Below, one piece after another: positions 1 to 12,532 of a stretch of 64,000 nt of DNA. How positions within the stretch are numbered: position 1 is the stretch's first letter; each line of letters starts with the position of its first letter. This DNA is from Meandrina meandrites (Eukaryota > Cnidaria > Anthozoa > Scleractinia > Meandrinidae): the NCBI GenBank assembly GCA_963693305.1, contig OY855908.1:1240001-1304000 (forward strand), written 5' to 3'. The position numbers and the translations under genes were made by a program. The notes beneath the pieces were generated by a model, which had not been told where the DNA came from, did not search any database, and was given only the letters and a program-made list of their open reading frames with translations.

Positions 1-3000
1 CAGTGGATAGCAGTGTGATTTGCAAGCTCTTGGACTCTGGCGCAAGTTGTCATTGGAAAACTCCTATTTAAAGTAAGTTCATCTTAGTTATCTTGTCTTT
101 TTGTTATGTCGTTTACCATAAAGATAGTTTCATTCAAGAAGTGACCAAAATCTAATATCTGCTTACCATAGGATAGCAGTGGATAGCAGTGTGATTTGCA
201 AGCTCTTGGACTCTGGCGCAAGTTGTCATTGGAAAACTCCTATTTAAAGTAAGTTCATCTTAGTTATCTTGTCTTTTTGTTCTGTCGTTTACCATAAAGA
301 TAGTTTCATTCAAGAAGTGACCAAAATCTAATATCTGCTTACCATAAGATAGCAGTGGATAGCAGTGTGATTTGCAAGCTCTTGGACTCTGGGGCAAGTT
401 GTCATTGGAAAACTCCTATTTAAAGTAAGTTCATGTTTGTTATCTTATCTTTTTGTTCTGTCGTTTACCATAAAGATAGTTTCATTCAAGAAGTGACCAA
501 AATCTAATATCTGCTTACCATAGGATAGCAGTGGATAGCAGTGTGATTTGCAAGCTCTTGGACTCTGGGGCAAGTTGTCATTGGAAAACTCCTATTTAAA
601 GTAAGTTCATGTTTGTTATCTTATCTTTTTGTTCTGTCGTTTACCATAAAGATAGTTTCATTCAAGAAGTGACCAAAATCTAATATCTCCTTACCATAGG
701 ATAGCAGTGGATAGCAGTGTGATTTGCAAGCTCTTGGACTCTGGCGCAAGTTGTCATTGGAAAACTCCTATTTAAAGTAAGTTCATCTTAGTTATCTTAT
801 CTTTTTGTTCTGTCGTTTACCATGAAGATAGTTTCATTCAAGAAGTGACCAAAATCTAATATCTGCTTACCATAGGATAGCAGTGGATAGCAGTGTGATT
901 TGCTAGCTCTTGGACTCTGGCGCAAGTTGTCATTGGAAAACTCCTATTTAAAGTAAGTTCATCTTTGTTATCTTTTTGTTCTGTCGTTTACCATAAAGAT
1001 AGTTTCATTCAAGAAGTGACCAAAATCTAATATCTGCTTACCATAGGATAGCAGTGGATAGCAGTGTGATTTGCAAGCTCTTGGACTCTGGCGCAGTTTT
1101 CATTGGAAAACTCCTGTTTAAAGTAAGTTCATCTTTGTTATCTTATCCTTTTGTTCTGTCGTTTACCATAAAGATAGTTTCATTCAAGAAGTGACCAAAA
1201 TCTAATATCTGCTTACCATAGGATAGCAGTGGATAGCAGTGTGATTTGCAAGCTCTTGGACTCTGGCGCAGTTGTCATTGGAAAACTCCTATTTAAAGTA
1301 AGTTCATCTTTGTTATCTTATCTTTTTGTTCTGTCGTTTACCATAAAGATAGTTTCATTCAAGAAGTGACCAAAATCTAATATCTGCTTACCATAGGATA
1401 GCAGTGGATAGCAGTGTGATTTGCAAGCTCTTGGACTCTGGCGCAAGGTATCATTGGAAAACTCCTATTTAAAGTAAGTTCATCTTAGTTATCTTGTCTT
1501 TTTGTTCTGTTGTTTGCCATAAAGATAGTTTCATTCAAGAAGTGACCAAAATCTAATATCTGCTTACCATAGGATAGCAGTGGATAGCAGTGTGATTTGC
1601 AAGCTCTTGGACTCTGGCGCAAGTTGTCATTGGAAAACTCCTATTTAAAGTAAGTTCATCTTAGTTATCTTGTCTTTTTGTTATGTCGTTTACCATAAAG
1701 ATAGTTTCATTCAAGAAGTGACCAAAATCTAATATCTGCTTACCATAGGATAGCAGTGGATAGCAGTGTGATTTGCAAGCTCTTGGACTCTGGCGCAAGT
1801 TGTCATTGGAAAACTCCTATTTAAAGTAAGTTCATCTTAGTTATCTTGTCTTTTTGTTCTGTCGTTTACCATAAAGATAGTTTCATTCAAGAAGTGACCA
1901 AAATCTAATATCTGCTTACCATAAGATAGCAGTGGATAGCAGTGTGATTTGCAAGCTCTTGGACTCTGGGGCAAGTTGTCATTGGAAAACTCCTATTTAA
2001 AGTAAGTTCATGTTTGTTATCTTATCTTTTTGTTCTGTCGTTTACCATAAAGATAGTTTCATTCAAGAAGTGACCAAAATCTAATATCTGCTTACCATAG
2101 GATAGCAGTGGATAGCAGTGTGATTTGCAAGCTCTTGGACTCTGGGGCAAGTTGTCATTGGAAAACTCCTATTTAAAGTAAGTTCATGTTTGTTATCTTA
2201 TCTTTTTGTTCTGTCGTTTACCATAAAGATAGTTTCATTCAAGAAGTGACCAAAATCTAATATCTCCTTACCATAGGATAGCAGTGGATAGCAGTGTGAT
2301 TTGCAAGCTCTTGGACTCTGGCGCAAGTTGTCATTGGAAAACTCCTATTTAAAGTAAGTTCATCTTAGTTATCTTATCTTTTTGTTCTGTCGTTTACCAT
2401 GAAGATAGTTTCATTCAAGAAGTGACCAAAATCTAATATCTGCTTACCATAGGATAGCAGTGGATAGCAGTGTGATTTGCTAGCTCTTGGACTCTGGCGC
2501 AAGTTGTCATTGGAAAACTCCTATTTAAAGTAAGTTCATCTTTGTTATCTTTTTGTTCTGTCGTTTACCATAAAGATAGTTTCATTCAAGAAGTGACCAA
2601 AATCTAATATCTGCTTACCATAGGATAGCAGTGGATAGCAGTGTGATTTGCAAGCTCTTGGACTCTGGCGCAAGTTGTCATTGGAAAACTCCTATTTAAA
2701 GTAAGTTCATCTTTGTTATCTTATCTTTTTGTTCTGTCGTTTACCATAAAGATAGTTTCATTCAAGAAGTGACCAAAATCTAATATCTCCTTACCATAGG
2801 ATAGCAGTGGATAGCAGTGTGATTTGCAAGCTCTTGGACTCTGGCGCAAGTTGTCATTGGAAAACTCCTATTTAAAGTAAGTTCATCTTTGTTATCTTAT
2901 CTTTTTGTTCTGTCGTTTACCATAAAGATAGTTTCATTCAAGAAGTGACCAAAATCTAATATCTGCTTACCATAGGATAGCAGTGGATAGCAGTGTGATT

Positions 3001-3150
3001 TGCTAGCTCTTGGACTCTGGCGCAGTTGTCATTGGAAAACTCCTATTTAAAGTAAGTTCGTCTTTGTTATCTTATCTTTTTGTTCTGTCGTTTACCATAA
3101 AGATAGTTTCATTCAAGCAGTGACCAAAATCTAATATCTCTTTACCATAT
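1..3150. repeat. 176-bp tandem satellite, about 18 units
   Basis: Head-to-tail units start at 1, 177, 353 and so on, with a spacing of 176 bp; single-base variants and a few short deletions separate them. Each unit runs from a short duplicated GGATAGCAGT motif, through a segment ending TTTAAAGTAAGTT (a consensus 5' splice-site string), to CTTACCATA. Diagnostic variants recur in the same order 1577 bp apart: TTATGTCG in units 1 and 10, GGGGCAAG in units 3-4 and 12-13, ACCATGAAG in units 5 and 14, TTTGCTAGC in units 6 and 15. So units 1-6 were duplicated as a block. The unit is related to part of the longer repeat at 3454-4450. No reading frame stays open. Confidence 0.95.
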
Positions 3151-4580
3151 GAAGAAAATCGTTAACTTGGAAATGTGAAGATATCAAGGATACAAGGGGA
3201 CTTGAACCCGTGACCCTCGGGATCCCAGTACTTTGTTCTACCAAATGAGCTAGAGGCCTTGATACTTTGGAAGCAGGTCAATTGCATGTTCGAAAAATGA
3301 TATTTCGAATTAGTTTTGGTTAATTTGAAAGTGAAAAATATTATTCGCATGATCAGTAAAATATTAGAGTTTTATTCGTGTGTCGCTTTGATTAGTAAAC
3401 GAGAACTAACGTTCTACTAAAAAAAATAGCCCAAGCTAATAATATTTCCTTTTTCTCCAGGTTGAACGCAGATACATTGAAAGAAAGTGCAGAAATGGTT
3501 AACCCAAGCTGTCATTGGAAACATCTTATTTAAAGTAAGTTTATCATTGCTATATTCTCTTTTTGTTCTGTCGTTCAGTCCAAAAGTGACCAAAATCCAA
3601 TTTTACCATTTCGACAAATTATCATATCTTGCGAATACAAAAAATATCAACTTTTAACGGTACTAGAAGCCATGAACTTCGCTATGCCCGGTGCGTTGTT
3701 CCATCAAATGAGCTATGAAGCCTTGGAAGCAGATCAACTGTAGGTGCGAGAATATGCTCACATGATCAGTAAAATATTAGATTGCTATTCGTATGTCGTA
3801 ATGATCAGTAAACCAGGGCTAAAATCATTCGAATGGAACAAGGAATAAAATTTCTTTGTTGATGTATTTCGTTTTACCTCCATTTTGAATTCAGATATAT
3901 CGATGGAGAGTGCAGCCATTTTGGATTGCAGTGTGATTAGCTGTTGGACTCTACCGCAAGTTGTCATGGAAACATCTTAAAGTAAGTTATCTTGCCTTTT
4001 TGTTCTGTCGTTTACAAAGAAACCAAGTTTCAGTCCAAAAGTGACCAACATCTAATGTCTGTTAACCATATCGATACATTGTCGAGAATCGTATGAAGAT
4101 AATCGCTAACTATAGGAAAAAAAAATATCAAGACTTCAACGGAACTCGAGCATATGACCTTCGCCGTACCGGAGCGTTTATCTATAAAATGAGCTGTAAC
4201 GCCTTGATACCTTAGGAGCAGGTTAATTGTAGGTTCGAGAATTGTATTTCGAGCTGGTTAATTTGAAACTGTCTGACTACTATCTTGTCCCATTTACGTT
4301 GTATTGATACGTAAACGAGAACTTAATTGTTTCTTTTTTCTCCAGGTTGAACGAAGATATTTTGAAAGAAAGTGCAGCCATTTTGGATTGCATTGAGATT
4401 AGCTCTTGGACACTGGCGCAAGTTGACACTGCAATCCTCTCATTTAAGATAAGTTCATCATAGTCATCTTGTCTTTTTGTCGTTTACCATCAAACGTTTC
4501 AGTTCAAGCATGATCAAAATCTAATATCTCCTTACCGTACATATTGTCAATGATCGTTAACTAGGAAAAATTGTCTTGAT
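3150..4580 (+). repeat. three diverged copies of a longer repeat, parent of the satellite
   Basis: Three copies of roughly 450 bp follow the satellite. Each has a pyrimidine-rich AG acceptor-like site (TTTCTCCAG near 3461 and 4345, a weaker one near 3894), an exon-like segment of about 80-105 bp, a donor-like GTAAGTT or ATAAGTT, a stretch related to the satellite (TCTTTTTGTTCTGTCG, AGTGACCAA), then a tRNA-like segment read on the minus strand. In the third copy the exon-like segment (about 4346-4450) is open for about 33 codons and includes LKESAAILDC and SSWTLAQV; the second copy keeps MESAAILDC and CWTLPQVV. More decayed pieces of the 3' part lie near 4470-4580 and 5095-5200. Whether the cassettes are exons of a transcript or purely repeat sequence is not decided by the sequence. 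Confidence 0.7.
3187..3260 (-). repeat. tRNA-like segment (tRNA-derived repeat head)
   Basis: On the minus strand the segment reads as a tRNA-like sequence with an A-box-like TAGCTCATTTGG and a B-box-like GGGTTCAAGTCC at tRNA spacing. The acceptor and T stems are imperfect. Related, more decayed segments at about 3657-3725 and 4138-4212 sit at the same place in the neighbouring repeat copies, so this belongs to the repeat family rather than being a single-copy tRNA gene. It could supply an internal pol III promoter. Confidence 0.55.
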
Positions 4581-7500
4581 ATAATTGCAAAAAGAGTTAT
4601 AAAGTTGCAGTGAAGATGGAGATATTGTGGAGATATTGTGACAAAAAATTAAGGCTTATATACGCAATACAAGATACTTATAATCCTTATAAGAAGCATA
4701 AGTCTATTTCAACTTAGAGAAACTCTACACCATAAAAACAAAAATAACGAAAATAGTCAACTATGAAAGATTATCTTGATGTGGCGTTAAATTCCCAGAT
4801 CATTAGATCATCAGAACAAGTTAAGGAAAATATGGCAATTTCATAGCATCGAAAATTGATATTTTAGAAAAGCACTGAAACATAACCAATTGTAGCCTGT
4901 CGTGTGACCAGGTATGTTAAAATTTGTTTGATTGCATCGCACAGAGTAGGCCGAAGAACACAATTTGATCAAATTGAAACTTTATAGTATTCTTCATCTT
5001 TTTTGAAAACGTATAAGCTCTTTGTCATACGCCAACATGAAGCAAGCAGTCTGCAAGAAATGAAGTAAACATGTCCATTGAAAATAAGGTTAAGTCCAAG
5101 AATGACCAAATTCTAGTACTACCTCCTTACCATATTGATACACTGTCAAGTATCTTATAAAGAAAATCACAAACTAGGAAATATTGTCTTCACGTGCTAG
5201 CAACATTAAGTGATGAGTATTTCGAGCGGTCAGATAAGTTTATTGAAAAATTCGTATGATGCATTTGATCAATAACCCAGGACCAAACGTTCATCTAAAT
5301 TCCACTCAGGGAAAGTTCATTTAATATGAAAGGGGGGAGGAGGAGGGGGAGGGGGCTGAATACCCAGCATCATTCACCTGAAAACATTCAATTGCCCCCT
5401 TTATGCTGCTACGTAATTTTCAAAGCCCAGCTCCCACAAACAGAATTACTGAAGTTTAAGAAATCCGCTTTCCCAACAGCACACACAATCACAATCTCCA
5501 CAATAAAAATAATTCTATAATTCTTATTAATTGCCATCATCACATGGCAACCAATACTTCTCAAAATAAATTATTTAAGCAAACAACTTCCTGTCACATA
5601 ATATTTAGGTGTGAATAGAATTGTTATTATTGTAAATAGTATTGAAATCATCAAGCACCTTGTGTTTTTTCAAACTGGGATCAAGAGATGGCTGAATAAT
5701 TCCTGTTATTATTTAAAACTGGGAGAGCAATAAATATGCCTATATAAGGCATCCCTTTACACTGCTGTATCAGCAATAGGTAAAAAAATACTTAGTACTT
5801 TTTTCAGTCGGGATAAAGCTGCTGCTGAAGAAATACAGAGCGAAGAGAAGAAAGGAAGAACAAAGAAAAAAACACGTTAAAGGCAGAAAGCTATGGGAAG
5901 CAAACAAGCATACAAATGGAAAGTCCATGGTGAAGGCCTCGAAAATGCAGTCTTGTCAATACAGCTGAACCTGAAATTGTGCGACAAACGCTGGGACGTA
6001 TCAAGCTCCTCCCAAGGTTTCATATCAAAGTCCTAGAATATCTAGAATATCCAGTTGCCATGGATGACGTGGAGCAAACCACAATGTTTTGAGATCTACT
6101 AAAGCAAAGAAACTTTTAAAGGGCAAAAAAGAGAATAAAAGATGACAAATCAGATGTCCCCTGGTCAAGAGTGAGACTGAGCCAGATCCTGAAAATGCCT
6201 GAAGTGGGGGGTACCAGCGATGCAAACAACGAAGATGAGGAGGATGTCGCTCAAGTGTCAGAAATGATTTAATAAAACGTCAAAGATCACGTTTTAGGGA
6301 GTTTTTCTATTTTGGTTTGGAAATAGAATTTGTAAACCTGTTATTTATAAGAAAAGAACTAAAAAAGTTAAGTGCTGATATCAAAGAGCAAAACAATCTA
6401 ACCCACGACCCCCTACCCCTCCCCTCCCCCCCCGCGCGCCCACTGTGTGACTTGATATTATTCCACAGCGCCACCGACCATCTGCACACAACCTAAAAAT
6501 TCCGGAACCTTCCCCCTTAACCTCTTGATGTCCCTCCCGGCCACCCACCCCTCCCTCCACGTTTCATATTCAATGAACTTTCCGTGAAGAAAAAAAAAAG
6601 TACAAAATGCCAGTCGCTGGTTCCTGAGAAGTATACCAGTCGTGGTCAACACGCTATCGCTTCATGTTTAAATTGGCTTTATAGGATGGAGAATTAAAAT
6701 TTGTTTGCTTCAATTAATCAACACACCCAAATTAAATCTGTATAATATAGTCTTTCATCGGTTTCAATTATTTGGAAAAGAAAATACATTGGCAACTTAG
6801 ATCATTTGGTATAAATTTACTGTAATTCGCCAAGATGTTTCTTTTCGGCTAGGGTTTTGTAGCAATTATAAGCAGGTGGAGCTGAGCATTGCTGTTGAAC
6901 ACTTATTTAGTATAATAACTTTCAAAACTAAGGATTTACCGGCATAAATTTAAGGATTACGGTTAAGATATTCAGATTATTTATAAGAAGCGGGTTTATC
7001 GTTCAACTGGTAATTCATTAGATGAAGTTGTGAACGTAAGATGACGTCCGATGTAATTTGAAGACCAGGAATTCTTCCTCGTACATTATGTTCAAAGACG
7101 CAAATTAAAGAGAGTTGAAATTCAGTTATCTTGCTGAAGATATATTTGTAGCTTAAAGCAGCTACTATACCAGAACTGCAATGGGGACCACTCAAACAAC
7201 GACGATTAATTGTGATGCACTCGAAAGAAAACATTGTATTCCAGCTTCAATCAGTTACTCTGAGCTTGTGAAAAATACTGCCGCTTAACGATAGGATAGG
7301 TTAACACTGTATTATACGTCAGCATTGATGTGATTATTGAAACAGCAGTAACGCTTAAAAGTATTCTTAGTTTTTCAGCTTTTTTGCTTTTCTTATACGG
7401 AGAGACATGTAACCATAGCCATCATTAGCAAGCAGAAATGATCCTGCAAATACACAAGTTAAAATTAATCAGTGTGTGCATTGCAGTTAAATGTGTTAAC

Positions 7501-7940
7501 GGGCCTTTTTAGGTTTATCAATTTCTTTTAATATACCGCCTGATGTTTATCGTATTTTCCTTTCTTGCCTCTTAGAAATGTCGTCACTTAAGGAGAGATC
7601 AGATTTTGATCACTCTAACTTTGGCTTTAGTTGGTTGAATAGAAATCATTATTTTTCTTTACAACGATAAAATTATGTACTTGTCAGAACAAGAACGTTT
7701 TCCTTTATTTCGACAAAAAGCTTTTTTTGGCAAAAGTCTTATTATATAATTATGTAATCAAACAACACAAAATTACACAAAATTATAAAAGAAAAAAGCA
7801 CCACCGGATGTTCACTCGATCAGTTGGCTATATGATAGAATTAATCCTTACGTTTTTTTACATTCTTACGTTTGTTAGGTATTCTAATAAATTGTCAATG
7901 TTTGATCCTCTCAGCAGGTACTTTGAGATTGAACAGCCAA
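4581..7940. other. no recognisable gene; possible decayed coding relic near 5800-6270
   Basis: Mostly AT-rich sequence without a convincing gene. Around 5900-6270 on the plus strand there are readable stretches interrupted by stops, for example FHIKVLEYLEYPVAMDDVEQ and later acidic residues, which may be a decayed coding segment of unknown origin. I do not recognise the family. A C-rich low-complexity patch lies at 6410-6440. Confidence 0.3.
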
Positions 7941-7949
7941 GGAAATGAA

Positions 7950-8038
7950 CAAGAACACAGCGCCTGAGTGAATATAGACGAGAACACAAGACCTGAGTGA
8001 ATATAGACAAGAACACAGCGCCTGAGTAAATATAGACA
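7950..8038. repeat. 29-bp tandem repeat, three copies
   Basis: Three consecutive copies of a unit containing AACACAGCGCCTGAGTGAAT (copies differ slightly), with the CCTGAGT core at 7963, 7992 and 8021, giving a period of 29 bp. No coding or regulatory role is apparent. Confidence 0.8.
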
Positions 8039-8039
8039 A

Positions 8040-9300
8040 CAACAAGAACATTTGCCAACGTTTACTATTATCTAAATGGAGACCGTTTACAAAACTTTGT
8101 ATTTACAACATAGTAATAATACAAACACTCAGTGTGAATAAAGGGAAGTAACAAACGTTTGATATGCACATTATAGAATACTGTTTAAACATATGGATTA
8201 CTCTTATTAAAGTGATGTGGAAAGAATTATTCTAATCAATGCAAAAGCAGTTGGAATAAGTGGGAAAATACAAAGGAAAAACGACTTGCAAAGTAGCTAG
8301 TGCAAGTGATACGTTTCTTTAATTACCAAATTATTCTTTGCAATAGCTTTTTCACGGAGATGTTAACTTTTTGGACAAAGGTATTGAGGAAACTCTCTTA
8401 ACAGAGCTCATTACTTTTAGTCAACTGATGTAAATGATGACTTATTAAACTTTAAGAAGAAAACGTTTTTATGTACGCTGAGTCAGCCTTCTAACAGTTA
8501 GACCTATGAACACAAAATAAAACGGTAAATATAAATTTAGTTTACTTCACGCGTGTAAAGATGCTGAAGATGATAAGAGCAGATTAAAGGCTAGACCCAA
8601 ATGCTCTTGGATCATTTCCCTAACTTAACATGACTTAGTGACTGAAGAGACAAAGGATATAAAATATGCCGCACTACTTGCAAAATGAATGCGGTAAAAC
8701 TTGTGTTGTTGTCCTTAACTATTACGTTAAAAATTAGTTTACTCCCACGAACAATTCCCACTTTCCCAAAAGGAGATACTGCCAGGGATATCTTGGGCCA
8801 AGGTGTTAGAGAGTCTGACTCCCATCTAAAATTGTCTACTTTACTTGGGAAAAGATTATGGAAGGGATTTAACTCTGACTCGTAATCCTCCAACCTCCCA
8901 GAAGACAAAATTGTGGGATAAAGTTTAAGTCTGACACTTAATCCTTCACGCTTCTAGAAGTGAGAATTAGAGCTGAGAGTTTTACTCCAAACTAGACTGT
9001 AGAGTAAATTTTCTTCTAAGAGTCTTCTTTCAAATAATCCTTGCTTCTGGGTGGTAGAATGATTGCGTATGAGAGCTAGACAAACCTACAATCATCTTCT
9101 CCAGAGGTTGAAGGATTGTGGGTGAAAGTTTAACTCCCTCTCATAATTGAGAATTAGGATGGAATTAAGTTAACCTTCCCTGGTGAGAGATTATTCTATT
9201 TTTAAAAGAAGGAATTGTATTTATTTGTAAACTAAGTGTGAATAAAAAAAAAATAAGCTGAGCATGAGACTGTGTGTTATGTTTCCTATGTTGGAGGTGA
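8040..9300. other. intergenic; weak diverged repeats near 8840-9180
   Basis: No gene recognised. Between about 8840 and 9180 short phrases recur in loose form (TTTAACTC, AGAATTAG, AATCCTTC-like strings with alternating AGAAG and GTGAG words), suggesting an old, strongly diverged tandem array directly left of the minisatellite. Confidence 0.3.
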
Positions 9301-9324
9301 GAATATATGAATAAATTAACACTG

Positions 9325-11080
9325 GAAGGGTGAGTGGGAGTCCCTCCCACAAACCCTCCCCCTTCTCCCGGAGGGAGTGGGAGAAGGGTGAGTGGGAGTC
9401 CCTCCCACAAACCCTCCCCCTTCTCCCGGAGGGAGTGGGAGAAGGGTGAGTGGGAGTCCCTCCCACAAACCCTCCCCCTTCTCCCGGAGGGAGTGGGAGA
9501 AGGGTGAGTGGGAGTCCCTCCCACAAACCCTCCCCCTTCTCCCGGAGGGAGTGGGAGAAGGGTGAGTGGGAGTCCCTCCCACAAACCCTCCCCCTTCTCC
9601 CGGAGGGAGTGGGAGAAGGGTGAGTGGGAGTCCCTCCCACAAACCCTCCCCCTTCTCCCGGAGGGAGTGGGAGAAGGGTGAGTGGGAGTCCCTCCCACAA
9701 ACCCTCCCCCTTCTCCCGGAGGGAGTGGGAGAAGGGTGAGTGGGAGTCCCTCCCACAAACCCTCCCCCTTCTCCCGGAGGGAGTGGGAGAAGGGTGAGTG
9801 GGAGTCCCTCCCACAAACCCTCCCCCTTCTCCCGGAGGGAGTGGGAGAAGGGTGAGTGGGAGTCCCTCCCACAAACCCTCCCCCTTCTCCCGGAGGGAGT
9901 GGGAGAAGGGTGAGTGGGAGTCCCTCCCACAAACCCTCCCCCTTCTCCCGGAGGGAGTGGGAGAAGGGTGAGTGGGAGTCCCTCCCACAAACCCTCCCCC
10001 TTCTCCCGGAGGGAGTGGGAGAAGGGTGAGTGGGAGTCCCTCCCACAAACCCTCCCCCTTCTCCCGGAGGGAGTGGGAGAAGGGTGAGTGGGAGTCCCTC
10101 CCACAAACCCTCCCCCTTCTCCCGGAGGGAGTGGGAGAAGGGTGAGTGGGAGTCCCTCCCACAAACCCTCCCCCTTCTCCCGGAGGGAGTGGGAGAAGGG
10201 TGAGTGGGAGTCCCTCCCACAAACCCTCCCCCTTCTCCCGGAGGGAGTGGGAGAAGGGTGAGTGGGAGTCCCTCCCACAAACCCTCCCCCTTCTCCCGGA
10301 GGGAGTGGGAGAAGGGTGAGTGGGAGTCCCTCCCACAAACCCTCCCCCTTCTCCCGGAGGGAGTGGGAGAAGGGTGAGTGGGAGTCCCTCCCACAAACCC
10401 TCCCCCTTCTCCCGGAGGGAGTGGGAGAAGGGTGAGTGGGAGTCCCTCCCACAAACCCTCCCCCTTCTCCCGGAGGGAGTGGGAGAAGGGTGAGTGGGAG
10501 TCCCTCCCACAAACCCTCCCCCTTCTCCCGGAGGGAGTGGGAGAAGGGTGAGTGGGAGTCCCTCCCACAAACCCTCCCCCTTCTCCCGGAGGGAGTGGGA
10601 GAAGGGTGAGTGGGAGTCCCTCCCACAAACCCTCCCCCTTCTCCCGGAGGGAGTGGGAGAAGGGTGAGTGGGAGTCCCTCCCACAAACCCTCCCCCTTCT
10701 CCCGGAGGGAGTGGGAGAAGGGTGAGTGGGAGTCCCTCCCACAAACCCTCCCCCTTCTCCCGGAGGGAGTGGGAGAAGGGTGAGTGGGAGTCCCTCCCAC
10801 AAACCCTCCCCCTTCTCCCGGAGGGAGTGGGAGAAGGGTGAGTGGGAGTCCCTCCCACAAACCCTCCCCCTTCTCCCGGAGGGAGTGGGAGAAGGGTGAG
10901 TGGGAGTCCCTCCCACAAACCCTCCCCCTTCTCCCGGAGGGAGTGGGAGAAGGGTGAGTGGGAGTCCCTCCCACAAACCCTCCCCCTTCTCCCGGAGGGA
11001 GTGGGAGAAGGGTGAGTGGGAGTCCCTCCCACAAACCCTCCCCCTTCTCCCGGAGGGAGTGGGAGAAGGGTGAGTGGGAG
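9325..11080. repeat. 58-bp minisatellite, 30 near-identical copies
   Basis: The word TGAGTGGGAG recurs every 58 bp from 9331 to 11071, giving 30 full periods, and I saw no base difference between units by eye. Each unit can form two hairpins: GTGGGAG/CTCCCAC with a 3-nt loop, and CCCTTCTCCC/GGGAGAAGGG with a 9-nt loop. The minus strand of each unit carries five runs of three or more G with loops of 1-5 nt, an intramolecular G-quadruplex pattern; the plus strand has the matching i-motif pattern. As 58 is not a multiple of 3 and lacks minus-strand stops, all three minus frames stay open for about 600 codons. Those reading frames are artefacts of the repeat. Confidence 0.97.
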
Positions 11081-11571
11081 CGGTCCTTCTTCCCCACCTC
11101 CTCGATCGTGTATATTTCAGAAGAGGAGGGAAGAAGAAATTTGACTTCCACTCTCCCTTCTTTCTCTTTCTCGCCCCTTACACTCGCTGTGCGTTAATGT
11201 TTAAAGTAAGTAACAAGGACACAGGTTTGTGCCGCACGAGCCTTTTATGTCGGGCGGCTACTTTATTGTTAAGTTTTTTTTCGCTAGTTAATTTTGGTAG
11301 AAAGTTTTTAAGAGCATTTTATTTACAAACTTTTAATTTGCTCTTTTAACCTTCTTTACACGAGGTTTGTTTTGTTTTTGAAATCTAACTTAGGAAGCGC
11401 GACGTATATTAAAAGCCGTTCTTTTATTCTTAAACCAGTTGTTCGTAAACTTTGATTACAGAAATTACATTAAAATCTCGAAAGTTGCTTACTTCATGGT
11501 GTTTTGCAAACTTGTTTTCACCAGTTGAGTTTTCTGTTACGCCAATTCCTTTTACGTTTTGTTGTATATTC
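11081..11571. other. unique sequence right of the minisatellite; possible 5' exon region
   Basis: No protein family is recognised. The stretch includes pyrimidine-rich sequence and an ATG-AAA/GTAAGT donor-like string at 11197-11211. It may be the edge of a gene whose other exons I could not identify. Confidence 0.2.
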
Positions 11572-11573
11572 CC

Positions 11574-11650
11574 TCTCATCTCATCTCATCTCATCTCATC
11601 TCATCTCATCTCATCTCATCTCATCTCATCTCATCTCATCTCATCTCATC
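11574..11650. repeat. (TCATC)n pentanucleotide microsatellite
   Basis: About 15 uninterrupted copies of TCATC (CTCAT in another register). It ends immediately before GCCTGTTGACAATGTCAAAG and a GTAAGT donor-like site at 11671. Confidence 0.95.
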
Positions 11651-11679
11651 GCCTGTTGACAATGTCAAAGGTAAGTCAT

Positions 11680-12520
11680 AGATCATACATTGGCAGACTT
11701 ATTCAAGAGGATAAAGTTTTGCGAATTTTTCGAAAAGTTAACAAAATGTCCTTTTTATTGTTAATGTCTTCTACTTTGTTTTGATTCTAAATTAAGTTAA
11801 CAAACGGATTCTTGTGATCTATAAGTGAATTTCTACATGCGATTAAAAATTTCCTACAAAATAAATTTTTTTAATGAGCAGAATATTTTCGAATTTTGTT
11901 CTTGAAAATTAAGCAGGTGGACATATTGTTTTTTTGTTTAGATTTGTAGAAAAGCTCAGTGACTTTTTAAAAGATAACAAATTTATACAGTAATTTACGT
12001 AAAGCTAAGAATACATTTAATTTACCATGTGAAAGTTTTTTATGGATTTTCTTGCACTTTCTTCTTTTGCGCTTTATTAATTTATAATTCATTGCTCAGA
12101 AGAAGTTAACTGCTATAACCGACATTATGTAATAGATAATAAGTTCAACTTCACCAAGATAAATGACAGTACAATCCTGGTTCCATCTGTCTTTTTAATC
12201 TCAACTAACTGATTGTAGCACCATCAAAAAATCAAAATAGCGATTGTACTCTGAAATTGTCATCCTATTTGTGCCTAGTTTTTCAAAGAGGTATTTATCT
12301 AATCCATCGTTAGTTATCCTTAAATGAAGTGTGATCACTTGTAGATCATCTTTTTCAGAATTATTTTTGTTCCACTTTTTTTGCTTAAAGCAGTGTAAAA
12401 CTGGACCTTAGACAACTTATAACCCCAGTGGCACGTATCGGTTTCTTACACGATCGTTGCCATTTCAGCGACACAATTTTTCACCATCATCGAAATTTTT
12501 TTGTACCAGAAAGAGTGAAA
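11680..12520. other. AT-rich intergenic, nothing recognised
   Basis: No open frame with recognisable similarity, no RNA gene and no clear repeat structure were found here. Confidence 0.3.
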
Positions 12521-12532
12521 TGAAAATCGCAC

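Noticed and set aside
1..3150. CRISPR-like regular array
   Set aside because: The entire 176-bp unit is repeated without unique spacers, in eukaryotic sequence; this is a satellite.
3187..3260. Functional tRNA gene
   Set aside because: Acceptor and T stems do not pair fully, and the segment recurs in decayed form inside each copy of a repeat.
9165..11151. Three overlapping minus-strand reading frames of about 600 codons with Gly/Pro/Ser-rich repeats
   Set aside because: They are the three frames of a perfect 58-bp minisatellite that contains no stop codon on that strand; no gene signals support them.
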